A stretch of DNA of 64,000 nt, taken from contig JAZQIU010000022.1 of NCBI GenBank assembly GCA_045541255.1, positions 1-64,000 of the forward strand. The letters run 5' to 3'. Within the stretch, counting starts at the first letter, position 1, and each line of letters starts with the position of its first letter. Of this stretch, positions 42,691 through 52,385 are shown piece after piece. A model generated the notes under the pieces. It made no database searches, had not been told where the DNA came from, and saw only the letters and a program-made list of their open reading frames with translations. Source of the DNA: UMGS1124 sp045541255. Lineage in GTDB: Bacteria > Bacillota_I > Bacilli_A > RF39 > UBA660. The position numbers were made by a program, and so were the translations under genes.

Positions 42691-43458
42691 TTGAAAAAAT
42701 TTAAACAAAAAACAAACTATTATCAAAGTTATTCTGATGAATTTGTTAAATCTAAGAATCAAAATATTAAATTAAAAGAAAATTTTAAGTGGAAACATAC
42801 TAATTTTTTCTACATTGTATTTTCAAATATTATATATTTTATATTCATGATCTTTGGATTAATTTATTGCAAATTGATATTAAGAGTAAAGTTTGTTAAT
42901 AAAGATATAATTAAATCGGATAAAGGATTTTATATATTTGCTAACCATACACAAATGATTGGTGATGCTTTTATTCCAGCTTTAACAATTTATCCTAAGA
43001 AAACAAAAGTGATTGTTAATCCTGCTAATTTAGGAATACCAATTTTAGGTAATTTCCTTCCTATGTTAGGTGCCTTACCTATTCCAGATGATATTCACAA
43101 AAAAATGGAATTATTTGATGCAATGAAATATTATATTTCTAAAAAGCAATGTGTTGTAGTATATCCTGAAGGACATTTGTGGCCTTGGTGTACAGAAATA
43201 AGACCATTTGAAAAAACTGCATTTAGATTTCCAGCAGCATCAAATGTTCCTTCGTTTTGTCTAACTACTACATATCAAAAAAGTAAATATTTTAAAAAAC
43301 CGAAAATTACTGTTTATTGTGACGGACCATTTTACTGCGATAATACTTTAACCGAAAAAGAAAATGCTAAAAAATTACAGGAACAGATTTATAACAAAAT
43401 GTTAGAAAGAAGTAAAAATAACAATTTTAAATATATCAAATATCAAAAAAAAGATTAA
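42691..43458 (+). CDS. PlsC-like acyltransferase
   Basis: 255 residues from TTG at 42691, eight bases after AGAGG; a TTG at 42682 is possible. One N-terminal membrane helix, then NHTQMIGDAF (acyltransferase motif I, here H-x5-D), then VVYPEGHLWPW (motif III). PlsC enzymes acylate lysophosphatidate or related lipids. It is the only clear plus-strand gene and converges on a second acyltransferase gene. Confidence 0.82.
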   Translation: MKKFKQKTNYYQSYSDEFVKSKNQNIKLKENFKWKHTNFFYIVFSNIIYFIFMIFGLIYCKLILRVKFVNKDIIKSDKGFYIFANHTQMIGDAFIPALTIYPKKTKVIVNPANLGIPILGNFLPMLGALPIPDDIHKKMELFDAMKYYISKKQCVVVYPEGHLWPWCTEIRPFEKTAFRFPAASNVPSFCLTTTYQKSKYFKKPKITVYCDGPFYCDNTLTEKENAKKLQEQIYNKMLERSKNNNFKYIKYQKKD

Positions 43459-43474
43459 AAAAATAATCTTTTTT
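43447..43474. terminator. Bidirectional terminator between convergent acyltransferase genes
   Basis: AAAAAAGATTA and TAATCTTTTTT form a perfect 11-bp stem with six loop bases; both strands end in T-runs. It spans the stop codon of the plus-strand gene. Confidence 0.75.
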
Positions 43475-43490
43475 CTTTAGTTAAAATTAG

Positions 43491-44357
43491 CTATATTTCT
43501 TTTTTTAAACCAGCAATATCACTTAATTCAAATGTATAATCAAGTTTCTTTTTATAAACTTTCTCATACATTTCTTTTTTTTGAGTATAATCTATATTAG
43601 ACATTTCAATACTGTTTGTTTTTATAGTTTTATTTTTATCAGGTAATATAGGCTTTAAAATATGAATTTTATATAAAACTTCAAAAAATTCATCATTGTC
43701 ATCAATATTTGTATCAATCATTTCAACAAAACAAGATATAATTGGAACATTAAATTCATAAGCAAATTGATATGCTCCTCTCTTTAATGGTCTAGGTTTT
43801 CTATAATTAAACCACATTTCTTCTTCTGGATATATTAATACGATATTACCTTTATCTAAAGCTTTCTTTAATTCTTGACTAAATGTTTTAATTAAATACT
43901 CTGGACTTTTACTTATTGGGATAACATCCATATAATTCATTAAAAATCCTAAATTACCTGACATCGCTAAATTGGTGTCTTGAATTACTGTGTACATTTT
44001 TCTTTTTAATAATTTTTCAACTACTTTTCTTTCACATAAACTATCTAATGGATTAAAGTGATTAGCAGTAATAATTGCACCATGACTTAAATCTAGTTCT
44101 TTTAAATTCTCTTCTCCACATATTGCTATTTGTTTATACATTTTTTTAGCCATTTGACTTACGATTAAATTAGCTTCTTTATTTTTTATGTTATATGTAG
44201 ATTTTAATTTATTTTGATAAAATTTATCTAAATATTTTTTTATTTCATCACTGTTGATATTTGGATCATCAACTTCTACTTTTTTATTCAATTCATTATT
44301 TAAAATATTTGTTTTGATATTTTCAATAACTTTAGATTTACTACCACCTATTATCAT
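43491..44357 (-). CDS. PlsC-like acyltransferase of the glycolipid cluster
   Basis: 288 residues. ITANHFNPLD gives the HX4D motif (about residue 99), and LIYPEEEMWFNYRKPRPLKRGA gives motif III with PEE instead of PEG. The N-terminal 80 residues are extra and unrecognised. It is the last gene of a tightly packed operon with two glycosyltransferases, an ACP and an acyl ligase, so it probably moves an acyl group onto a glycolipid intermediate. Confidence 0.8.
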   Translation of the reverse strand: MIIGGSKSKVIENIKTNILNNELNKKVEVDDPNINSDEIKKYLDKFYQNKLKSTYNIKNKEANLIVSQMAKKMYKQIAICGEENLKELDLSHGAIITANHFNPLDSLCERKVVEKLLKRKMYTVIQDTNLAMSGNLGFLMNYMDVIPISKSPEYLIKTFSQELKKALDKGNIVLIYPEEEMWFNYRKPRPLKRGAYQFAYEFNVPIISCFVEMIDTNIDDNDEFFEVLYKIHILKPILPDKNKTIKTNSIEMSNIDYTQKKEMYEKVYKKKLDYTFELSDIAGLKKEI

Positions 44358-44359
44358 AT

Positions 44360-45316
44360 TTACAATCTACTTTCTTTTCCACTTTCAAAAAGATTTAAAA
44401 AAGTATTTTTACTATTAGCAATATCTAAACCATTTTTAATCATGAGTTCCATATGTTTACTATCTTCTTCTCTATCTTTATCAGAATAATTTTCTTTAAT
44501 ACTTTTTATCTCTTCATAATATTCAACTATCTTTGCATATTTCCAAAAATATTCTTCATAATCTACATTATCATAATGCCATGGCTTATAAAATAAGTTG
44601 TAATGAATTAATGACGGATTATCAACTGGTTTTACCCCAGGAACTGGCATTGTGTCCCAAGTATTATCTAAATAATGTATTTTACCCTTACACATTGCAT
44701 TTAAATAATCTTGATCTGGTGCTATACAATTAATATGATATTTATTAAATAAATATAAGAATCTTTCATCTAATTTAACTTCCCTTAGTTTTTTTGAATT
44801 TAGTAGAAGGACACCAGAATTAATATAATAATGTTTATCCACTCCAACAGCATTTTCTATATAATAAGCAAGTGGTTCAACATCAACTACAGAAGTATCT
44901 CTTACTGCACCTATTAAATTATCTTTCAAATCAATATTATATAATTTACTAATATCACCAGGTACTACTATATCACTATCTAAGTAAATACATTTATCAT
45001 ATTCATTAAACATTTCTGGTATAAATAATCTAAAGAAAATAGTTAGAGTAAAGAAATCTGCTCTTAATCTTGTTCCCATCTTATCTGTTATACATTCTAA
45101 TCTTTTATCCATTTCGTAAAATTCTATTCTTACATAATCAGTTTCTAATCTTTTTAATTTATTTTTGTTTTCTTCTGTTAAATTTTCATGTATAACATGA
45201 ATCTTATAATCATAATCCTTACTTGCATTTTCAATTAATGATTTAACTGCAACTGCTAAAAATTTAGCGTAGCCATCATCTATTGTAAAAAATATTGGTA
45301 TTAATTGTTTTTTCAT
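44360..45316 (-). CDS. Family 8 glycosyltransferase
   Basis: 318 residues. IPIFFTIDDGYAKFLAVAVK, IYLDSDIVVPGD (DxD metal site, about residue 110), YINSGVLLLN and APDQDYLNAM are family GT8 motifs; GT8 enzymes transfer glucose or galactose from nucleotide sugars. The C-terminal 60 residues are charged helix. It overlaps its upstream neighbour by 4 bp. Confidence 0.9.
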   Translation of the reverse strand: MKKQLIPIFFTIDDGYAKFLAVAVKSLIENASKDYDYKIHVIHENLTEENKNKLKRLETDYVRIEFYEMDKRLECITDKMGTRLRADFFTLTIFFRLFIPEMFNEYDKCIYLDSDIVVPGDISKLYNIDLKDNLIGAVRDTSVVDVEPLAYYIENAVGVDKHYYINSGVLLLNSKKLREVKLDERFLYLFNKYHINCIAPDQDYLNAMCKGKIHYLDNTWDTMPVPGVKPVDNPSLIHYNLFYKPWHYDNVDYEEYFWKYAKIVEYYEEIKSIKENYSDKDREEDSKHMELMIKNGLDIANSKNTFLNLFESGKESRL

Positions 45317-46122
45317 ACTACTTTTCCTTTCAATTCTAGATATTTATCTAATATATCATCTAATTCATATGTATTTAATACTTCGTGTAATTTATCTATA
45401 TGCCACGGTTTTATAGATTGTGTTTTAAATGGAAATAATTTAAATGTTGTTGAAAAATGTCTAAACACAGTATCAGATTTTATACATTTTTGTTCATTAT
45501 ATTTGCTTTTTAAAATTAATTTGTTTTTTGCGAATTTATTTAAAGCATGTTGATCTGGCAATAATAATTCTTTTTCTTTACACATCTTTCTACATTTTTC
45601 AAATAACCTTGTTTCTTTTATCAATTGTAAATTTATAAGTAATACTCCTGAATTTATATAATCTCTTTTAAATATGTTTTTTCGATAAAACCAGCTACCA
45701 TAACGATCGAATACTCCTGCATATTCTATATTAGTTAAATCTATGTTATAAAATTCATCAAAGGATTTTAAGCAAACCACATCATTATCTAAATATAAGA
45801 TTTTATCTGGTAATTCACTGATTTTATCTGCATATAATCTTAGCATACAATATGGGGTAAATCTTGTTTGCAAATTTGCAGTTGGAGGATCATTAAAGAA
45901 ATATTCGTCAGTATTTATTTTGTTTATCGAACTATTTTTATTTACTTTCTTAATTTCTTTTTCCAACAATTTTATTATATTATCACTAACTGGTTGTTTA
46001 TCTCCATATTTCATCGTCATTACATAAAAATTAATTTGAGAATTTGTGTTTTTTAGAATAGATAATATAGAAATAATTAATCCATCTTCTATATTTTTAT
46101 CTCCACAATAAAGTATATTCAT
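45313..46122 (-). CDS. Family 8 glycosyltransferase
   Basis: 269 residues. ILYCGDKNIEDGLIISILSI, ILYLDNDVVCLK (DxD), YINSGVLLINLQ and LPDQHALNKF are GT8 motifs. It lies three bases after the phosphopantetheinyl transferase gene. Sugar donor and acceptor are unknown. Confidence 0.88.
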   Translation of the reverse strand: MNILYCGDKNIEDGLIISILSILKNTNSQINFYVMTMKYGDKQPVSDNIIKLLEKEIKKVNKNSSINKINTDEYFFNDPPTANLQTRFTPYCMLRLYADKISELPDKILYLDNDVVCLKSFDEFYNIDLTNIEYAGVFDRYGSWFYRKNIFKRDYINSGVLLINLQLIKETRLFEKCRKMCKEKELLLPDQHALNKFAKNKLILKSKYNEQKCIKSDTVFRHFSTTFKLFPFKTQSIKPWHIDKLHEVLNTYELDDILDKYLELKGKVV

Positions 46123-46125
46123 ACA

Positions 46126-46587
46126 CTACTCCTTATCACTTAAACAGATTGAGTAAATATAATCTTTATATTTTCCTTCAATATATTTATTTTTTAATTT
46201 AACAGTATCAACTTTTTTTAATCCATAACTAATTCCATATCCTAACATTTTTAGATAACTTTCTTTTTTTGTCCAAATTCTAGTAAAATCTAATTCTTTA
46301 TTTTTAGATTTATCTATAATTGCTAATTCATTGTTTGTAAAATGTTTTAAAACATTCGGATAGTATTTTAAACTTTGTATATCTACTCCAACATCTTTAT
46401 TCGATATTACACATATACAAATATTTTTGGTATGACTAATACTAAAATGAATATTAGAATATTCTTTTAAAAATGGTTTACCATAGTCGTTATAATTTAT
46501 ACTATAGTCATATATTAAATGTTCTGATAATGCCTTTTTTAATAACTCCCCGCTATGAATATTTTCTTCTATATAAATCTTATACAT
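46126..46587 (-). CDS. 4'-phosphopantetheinyl transferase (Sfp-like)
   Basis: 153 residues, short for the family. IHFSISHTKN, VGVDIQ (about residue 67) and FTRIWTKKESYLKMLGYGI (about 104) are the conserved PPTase motifs, with Asp and Glu binding Mg2+. It would load phosphopantetheine onto the adjacent carrier protein, which it overlaps by 8 bp. Confidence 0.88.
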   Translation of the reverse strand: MYKIYIEENIHSGELLKKALSEHLIYDYSINYNDYGKPFLKEYSNIHFSISHTKNICICVISNKDVGVDIQSLKYYPNVLKHFTNNELAIIDKSKNKELDFTRIWTKKESYLKMLGYGISYGLKKVDTVKLKNKYIEGKYKDYIYSICLSDKE

Positions 46588-46825
46588 TTTTTTCTATATA
46601 ACTTATAATATCTTCAACTGTTTGAAAACATTTAATTTCTTCATCTTTAATACTTATTTTATATTTCTTTTCAAATTCAGCTATTAAATTAACTATATCA
46701 AGCGATTCTAATTCTAAATCATTTAGTAAATTTGATTCTAATCTTATATTTTCCTTTGGAAATTCTGTTATCTCTGATATTATTTCAATTACTTCATTTT
46801 TTAAATTTCTATTATTTTCTTTCAT
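46580..46825 (-). CDS. Acyl carrier protein
   Basis: 81 residues from ATG at 46825 (GAGGAG seven bases upstream). LLNDLELESLDIVNLIAEFE carries the phosphopantetheine Ser at residue 41. It is probably a dedicated carrier for this operon, between the ligase that charges it and the PPTase that activates it. Confidence 0.88.
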   Translation of the reverse strand: MKENNRNLKNEVIEIISEITEFPKENIRLESNLLNDLELESLDIVNLIAEFEKKYKISIKDEEIKCFQTVEDIISYIEKNV

Positions 46826-48395
46826 TATTGTACTCCTCACCAATTTTATTTCTAAGAATTTTTTTATTGTTATTCTTTATAAACTCACTTGTTCTCAATT
46901 TTACATAACTTATTTGACGATTTTTTGGAACAGATAAATTATATTTTTTTATAATGTTATCAAAATATGCTTGATTACCAAAATAATCATCCTCTGGATA
47001 TATTTCAGCTATTATTCGGTTATCTTGTTCATATACCACTATTTCACAAATCCCTTTATTTTGTGAGATTTTCTTTTCTATTTCTTCAGGTGAAATATTT
47101 TCACCATTAGATAAAATTATTAAATTCTTTTTTCTACCTGTTATATATAAAAATCCATTTTCATCTATATAACCTAAATCTCCCGTATGAAAACTTTTTT
47201 TGTTTAGCACCATATTAGTTGATTTTTTATCTTTATAATAACCTAGCATTACATTATCTCCAGTAACAACTATTTCTGAATCAACTATCTTCACATTACA
47301 CCCTTTTATAAGTTTACCTACACTACCATCTCGATAATCCTTATTTCTATTTACTGCAACTACAGGAGAACATTCTGTAATACCATATCCATTTAAAATT
47401 TCTATTCCAATACTTCTAAACCATTTAACATACTTCTGATTTAAAAAAGCACCACCACAAATTATTTTATTTAAATTTCCTCCAAAGTTATCATGAATAG
47501 ATTTAAATAAAGTCTTTCTTACATCTATACCGACTTTTAAAAGTCCGTTACTAATTTTTATACTATTTTTCAATACTTTATCTTTTTTAGTTCTTCTAGC
47601 AGTTACCCATATTTGTTTATAAAAATTTTCTATAAATGCTGGAACTACAACCAAAGTATCAGGTTTAGCTATTTGCATCTCTTGTTGTATTCTTCTTAAA
47701 CTACTATTAATAAATACTGTATAACCATAATAATAAGCCATTATTACACTTGTTATAAGTCCAAAAGTATGATGAAATGGTAACAAACATAATGTTGATC
47801 CTTCTAGTAAGAAATTACTACAAGAAGCATAAACATCATAAGCAATATTCTTTTGACTTAACATAACACCCTTATTTGCTCCTGTTGTTCCAGATGTAAA
47901 AAATATAGCTGCACATTCATCATCATTTATTTTATGTTTATTATCGTATTGTTTTCCTTCGTTAATTAACATATCCATTTCTAAAAAGTGATGTTTTTGA
48001 ATTTTTATATTCAAATCGTCCGTATATTTATTTGAATAAAACATAACATCGCTATCACTATTTTTTAATAGTTGTTTTAAGGTTTCATTATCTAAATCTT
48101 TATCAATTATAACTGCAACATTACCACTTATTATAATAGCGAAAAATAACACAATATATTGATAACTATTTTCACCTACTATCGCAATATGTTTCTTTCT
48201 ATAATTATAATTTAAATAATTACTTAAAAATATTACTTCATCATAAAATTCTTGATATGTTTTATTTATTACTTTTTCACTTTCAAAAAATGAAAATGCA
48301 ATATTACTATTATTTCTTTTTATTGTTAAATCCATTATTTCTTTTAAGTTATTCACTTTATGATGTTTGTAATAATCATATGACCTATTCTTCAT
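46812..48395 (-). CDS. AMP-forming acyl ligase (acyl-CoA/acyl-ACP synthetase-like)
   Basis: 527 residues from ATG at 48395 (AGGAG seven bases before). FFTSGTTGANKGVMLSQKN is the AMP-binding loop; NGYGITECSPVVAVN, FHTGDLGYIDENGFLYITGR and GENISPEE complete the ANL family signature. It probably adenylates a carboxylic acid and loads it on the next gene's carrier protein. It overlaps the ACP gene by 14 bp. The substrate acid is unknown. Confidence 0.88.
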   Translation of the reverse strand: MKNRSYDYYKHHKVNNLKEIMDLTIKRNNSNIAFSFFESEKVINKTYQEFYDEVIFLSNYLNYNYRKKHIAIVGENSYQYIVLFFAIIISGNVAVIIDKDLDNETLKQLLKNSDSDVMFYSNKYTDDLNIKIQKHHFLEMDMLINEGKQYDNKHKINDDECAAIFFTSGTTGANKGVMLSQKNIAYDVYASCSNFLLEGSTLCLLPFHHTFGLITSVIMAYYYGYTVFINSSLRRIQQEMQIAKPDTLVVVPAFIENFYKQIWVTARRTKKDKVLKNSIKISNGLLKVGIDVRKTLFKSIHDNFGGNLNKIICGGAFLNQKYVKWFRSIGIEILNGYGITECSPVVAVNRNKDYRDGSVGKLIKGCNVKIVDSEIVVTGDNVMLGYYKDKKSTNMVLNKKSFHTGDLGYIDENGFLYITGRKKNLIILSNGENISPEEIEKKISQNKGICEIVVYEQDNRIIAEIYPEDDYFGNQAYFDNIIKKYNLSVPKNRQISYVKLRTSEFIKNNNKKILRNKIGEEYNNERK

Positions 48396-48409
48396 TTGAA
48401 CACTCCTAA

Positions 48410-49207
48410 TCAATTAAATATTTCACATGAATATTTATTATAAAACTTATTTAAGACACCTTTATATTTATCATTCCATGGTTTATTCTTACCACAATAA
48501 TGAATTATTTTACTATTTTTATCTATCCACTCATATGTGTAAGCATTTACCATCTTTTCTGATACATTATATATTTTTGTATCTATCAACTTAATTCTGC
48601 CTGCGTACACTTTTGACAACACATCTTGATCTGGTAAACAAAATTTGTGTTTATTCAATCTAATATATTCATAAATGTCTTTTTCTTTAATTTTAACTTT
48701 TCTAATTTCATTTAAATTTATCATTAACACACCAGAATTGATATATGGATCTTTTTTAGATAATCCTAATCTTATATCATTAAATAATTTAACTATCCCT
48801 TTAACATGTGTTGCTCCTGCATAACAGAAACGATTTATATTTAAATTATATAATTCCATTATATCTTTATCCACTATTATATCAGGATCTAAATATAATA
48901 CCTTATTCACATTCTTTGGTAAATAAAGATGTGCAAATAATCTATAATACATGGTTACAGGGAATTGCTTAGAAACAGGAGCATTAGCAAGTTTACTATC
49001 ATCAATTTTTATATCAATTATTGTAATTAAATCTGAATTTACTTTTTCTCTAATATAATCAATATCCTTTTTTTCTAAATCTTTGTTCATAATATATACA
49101 TTAGTTTTATAACTATTATTCTTTATTAAAGAATATAACATTACGATTAATGGATTAATATATTTTTTATTTATTGTAACTAATATATTAATTGGTGATT
49201 TTTTCAT
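48410..49207 (-). CDS. Family 8 glycosyltransferase, first gene of the glycolipid operon
   Basis: 265 residues. INILVTINKKYINPLIVML, VLYLDPDIIVDKD (DxD as DPD), YINSGVLMINLNE and LPDQDVLSKV are GT8 motifs. ACGGGAGGTAGTA gives its SD. No clear operon promoter was identified in the 100 bp upstream. Confidence 0.88.
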   Translation of the reverse strand: MKKSPINILVTINKKYINPLIVMLYSLIKNNSYKTNVYIMNKDLEKKDIDYIREKVNSDLITIIDIKIDDSKLANAPVSKQFPVTMYYRLFAHLYLPKNVNKVLYLDPDIIVDKDIMELYNLNINRFCYAGATHVKGIVKLFNDIRLGLSKKDPYINSGVLMINLNEIRKVKIKEKDIYEYIRLNKHKFCLPDQDVLSKVYAGRIKLIDTKIYNVSEKMVNAYTYEWIDKNSKIIHYCGKNKPWNDKYKGVLNKFYNKYSCEIFN

Positions 49208-49311
49208 TACTACCTCCCGTCTGAAAAAACTAGTTGTTTATTTGACAATTTGATATTTGTAATTCTTTATCTAGAGCAATATATTTTAAATTTTCTACTT
49301 CATAAACTTTT

Positions 49312-49515
49312 TTATTTTTTTTCTAACTCTTTGATTTTTTCTGGATTTTTTACATAAAGCTCAGCATAACCACATTTGGGACATACAGCACAGTTTATTT
49401 TTTCTTTACCAGTTTTAAACATTCCTTTTTCTCTAACATCAATTCCATATCCGTTTGATACCATTAAAGTTAGTTCTTCAACCATTTCAGTTTCGCATCT
49501 TAAACATTTTCTCAT
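49312..49515 (-). CDS. Small zinc-ribbon protein (YgiT-like)
   Basis: 67 residues with CLRC and CPKCGY, a four-Cys zinc ribbon. It resembles the YgiT-type N-terminal zinc domain and stands alone without an HTH. SD AAGGAGATG precedes the ATG. Role unknown. Confidence 0.7.
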   Translation of the reverse strand: MRKCLRCETEMVEELTLMVSNGYGIDVREKGMFKTGKEKINCAVCPKCGYAELYVKNPEKIKELEKK

Positions 49516-49555
49516 TTATACATCTCCTTAATACGCTAAATAAACATAATATTTT

Positions 49556-50752
49556 TTATTTTAATTTAATTTCTATATCTTTTTCTTTATATTCTTTACC
49601 AGCTACATATGCGATAGTTAATTTTATTGAATCTCCTTTTTTCTTTTTTAGTAATTCGTCTTGAATATCTCCAATATCATCTACTTTTTTCCCTTCTACT
49701 TTTGTAATGATGTTTCCAATCTCTAGTTCAGAATCTTCTGCATTACTTTTTGATGCAATTTTAGATATATAAAATCCTACTGGCATATTATAATTTTTAC
49801 TTTGTTCTTTGGTTACTACATACCCTTCAACACCTAATGTCATACCAGATGATATTTCTTCACCATTCATAAGAGATGTAATTAATTCTTTTACATCAGT
49901 TATAGGAATTGCAAATCCCATTCCTTCAATACTTGCTTCACTTGAAAAACCGTTAGATGAATATTTTGCTGAATTAATACCAATAACTTCCCCTTTGCTA
50001 TTTAATAATGCACCTCCACTATTTCCACCATTAATAGCAGCATCTATTTGTATCATTTCATTTTTATATGTATCTATTTCAACTTCTCTATTCAATGCAC
50101 TTACAACTCCAGTTGTAACTGATTGTCCATAACCTAAAGCATTACCAATTGCTATTACACCATTTCCTACTTTTAAATCATTAGAATCTCCTAATGTAGC
50201 AATTTTTATTTTTTCTAATGTTTCATTATCTATTTTATTTAACTTAACTGAAATAACTGCAATATCTTTTCTCTCATTTGTACCCTTTATTTCTGCATCA
50301 TAATCTTTTTCATTTATAAATTGAACTGATAATTCTTCAGCTCCTGCTACAACATGATTATTAGTTAAGATCAATAATTCATCATCATTCTTACTGACTA
50401 TAATTCCAGAACCTGCACCTTCACTATATCTTTCAGTCCCCCAGAAATATGGTCCGTATTTACCTGAGGATATAAGTGTTTTACTTGTAATTGAAACAAT
50501 TGAAGGCATTACTTCTTCTACTACTTCAGAAACATCAGTAATATATATACCTTCTTTTATTTTTGTATTAACATTTGTATAATTTAATTCTGCTTTCTTA
50601 CCAATAGAAAAATTGAAATCAAAATCAACAAATTTAAATATTAAAATTAATGCTAAAATTACTGATAAAATTATAATTACTATCGTTTTAGAATCTGTTT
50701 TTTTGCTATTATTTTCTATTTTTGCATCTATTATTTTTTCTTCCTTTTTCAT
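49556..50752 (-). CDS. HtrA/DegP-like serine protease
   Basis: 398 residues. A membrane helix (about 23-43) anchors it outside the cell. The catalytic triad is in NNHVV (His about 130), KDIAV (Asp about 161) and GGNSGGAL (Ser about 240). A PDZ domain fills the C-terminus (LEIGNIITKVEGKKVDD). It handles misfolded exported proteins. It is followed by the zinc-ribbon gene. Confidence 0.93.
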   Translation of the reverse strand: MKKEEKIIDAKIENNSKKTDSKTIVIIILSVILALILIFKFVDFDFNFSIGKKAELNYTNVNTKIKEGIYITDVSEVVEEVMPSIVSITSKTLISSGKYGPYFWGTERYSEGAGSGIIVSKNDDELLILTNNHVVAGAEELSVQFINEKDYDAEIKGTNERKDIAVISVKLNKIDNETLEKIKIATLGDSNDLKVGNGVIAIGNALGYGQSVTTGVVSALNREVEIDTYKNEMIQIDAAINGGNSGGALLNSKGEVIGINSAKYSSNGFSSEASIEGMGFAIPITDVKELITSLMNGEEISSGMTLGVEGYVVTKEQSKNYNMPVGFYISKIASKSNAEDSELEIGNIITKVEGKKVDDIGDIQDELLKKKKGDSIKLTIAYVAGKEYKEKDIEIKLK

Positions 50753-50755
50753 ATA

Positions 50756-51436
50756 TTAATCATCCCTTCTCCCAAACATTAATATCAATCTAAGTATTTG
50801 AATTATAGTAGTTGCTATACTCGCAACATAAGTTAATGCTGCTGCTGTCAACATTGTTTTTCCTTGCTTTAATTCTTTACTATTAAATATATGAGAATAA
50901 TCTAACTCCGTAAGAGCTCTTTTGCTAGCATTTATTTCTACTGGTAAAGTAACTACTTGAAATAATAAAATAATTACTTCTGTCAAAATACCTAACCAAA
51001 TAAGATTTTGAGAACTAAATAATAACCCTAACATAATAGCAAAGTATCCTGCATAAGATGAAAAATTAACTATTGGAACTAGCGAACTTCTAATTCTCAT
51101 AAATTTATAGTTTTCTTTATCTTGAATTGCATGTCCACACTCATGACATGCAACTGCTACTGCACCTATACTAGCATCTCTATAAACATTACTTGATAAT
51201 TTTATAACTTTTTTAGTAGGGTCATAATGATCTGTCAAGTATCCTCCTGTTTCTACAACATAAACATTATTAAGACCATTCTTATCTAATATATATCTTG
51301 CTGCTTCTGCACCTGTTATATTTCTATCATTTTTTATTTTTGAATATTTACTATATGATGAACTAACAAATGCTTGAGCAATCATTGTTATTATTAATGA
51401 TATAAAAGTTAATCCATACACTACCATCCAATCCAT
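50756..51436 (-). CDS. YugP-like zinc metallopeptidase
   Basis: 226 residues. VACHECGHAIQDKENY gives HExxH (about residue 98); helices at the N-terminus and two or three after the motif fit the membrane peptidase family PF04298. It lies between HtrA and RDD genes in one operon, suggesting envelope protein maintenance. Confidence 0.88.
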   Translation of the reverse strand: MDWMVVYGLTFISLIITMIAQAFVSSSYSKYSKIKNDRNITGAEAARYILDKNGLNNVYVVETGGYLTDHYDPTKKVIKLSSNVYRDASIGAVAVACHECGHAIQDKENYKFMRIRSSLVPIVNFSSYAGYFAIMLGLLFSSQNLIWLGILTEVIILLFQVVTLPVEINASKRALTELDYSHIFNSKELKQGKTMLTAAALTYVASIATTIIQILRLILMFGRRDD

Positions 51437-51444
51437 AATATCAC

Positions 51445-52287
51445 CTATTTAAACCTTTCCCTTAATTTTTCTTGTTCTTTATCTAATTTTTCTTTTTCTT
51501 TTTCTTCTTTTTCTTCTATAATTTCTGCTTCAATTACTTTTGAATGTGAGTAATTTGCATTCAAATCTATTACTTTTGTTCCTGCAATCATATCATGTAA
51601 CCCTCTTTTATCTTTTCTGTATAAAACCATAAATAAAATTGTCATTTCAATTATTCCAGAAACCATTGTTATATACTCATGAGCCAATAAATAAGCACCT
51701 TTGTTTATTACAAATAAAAGTATTAAGTTTAAAGAATTTGTTATTATCCCCGTTAATACAGTTGTTCTTAATAGCAACTTTAATATATTTGCCTTTTTAT
51801 TATCTTTTGATACAACTTGAATTTGCAACATTTTTTTACCTAAAGTTTGACCGTTACAGAAATATCCAAATACCGCAAAATATAAAAGTGTACATATTAT
51901 TGTAATAATTGATGGAATGTAATTAATTTTCATTAATTCATAATTACTATCTTGATATACCTCATTATATTTACTATAAACAATATCATATATTTCATCA
52001 TATTCTTTTTTTGTTATTTCTTCATCTTCGTAATATTTTGCCAAATCAATTATTTCAATGTATTCTTCTTGAAACTTTTCATATTCCTTCTTATCAATTT
52101 TTTTATCTTCATATTCTTCTTTAAAATCTTCAATAAAATCAATATAAGGTTCTATTTTATCTTCATATTTTTCCACCTTATTCTCATATTCGTTATAATT
52201 CATATTAATCATTGGTAAAGTCGATAAACAACTCGATAAAATTGTAACTAACATCATATCAATTAAGTATGCTAAAATTCGTTTCAC
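51445..52287 (-). CDS. RDD-family membrane protein
   Basis: 280 residues, start GTG at 52287 (MKRILAYLIDMMLV) six bases after AAGGTG. The RDD pattern (RILAYLIDMML, then CNGQTLGKKMLQIQVVS, then RGLHDMIAGTKVID) is split by an acidic coiled-coil insertion at about residues 35-115, probably extracellular. The C-terminus is a charged helix. A tandem decamer box lies 50-80 bp upstream. Confidence 0.85.
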   Translation of the reverse strand: MKRILAYLIDMMLVTILSSCLSTLPMINMNYNEYENKVEKYEDKIEPYIDFIEDFKEEYEDKKIDKKEYEKFQEEYIEIIDLAKYYEDEEITKKEYDEIYDIVYSKYNEVYQDSNYELMKINYIPSIITIICTLLYFAVFGYFCNGQTLGKKMLQIQVVSKDNKKANILKLLLRTTVLTGIITNSLNLILLFVINKGAYLLAHEYITMVSGIIEMTILFMVLYRKDKRGLHDMIAGTKVIDLNANYSHSKVIEAEIIEEKEEKEKEKLDKEQEKLRERFK

Positions 52288-52335
52288 TATATTCACCTTC
52301 CAGATAAATAATAAATTATAAAAATTATAAAATTA

Positions 52336-52365
52336 TTATTAAATTATTAAAAATTATTAAAAAAG
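52336..52365. promoter_or_regulatory. Tandem decamer box upstream of the RDD gene
   Basis: On the minus strand two perfect copies of TTAATAATTT lie head to tail at 10-bp spacing, with TATAAT boxes 11-21 bases downstream. About 30 bp match 56341-56371. It resembles a direct-repeat box for OmpR-family regulators. Confidence 0.5.
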
Positions 52366-52385
52366 AATCATTACGATTCTTTTTT
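52359..52385 (-). terminator. Terminator of the two-component operon
   Basis: AAAAAAGAATC / GATTCTTTTTT forms an 11-bp stem with five loop bases, overlapping the last codons of the kinase gene; a T-run ends the minus-strand hairpin. Confidence 0.75.

Noticed and set aside
49230..49314. Possible frameshifted continuation of the zinc-ribbon gene (frame reading KVYEVENLKYIALDKEL)
   Set aside because: The open stretch is only about 26 codons after a poly-A run and the zinc-ribbon protein is complete without it.
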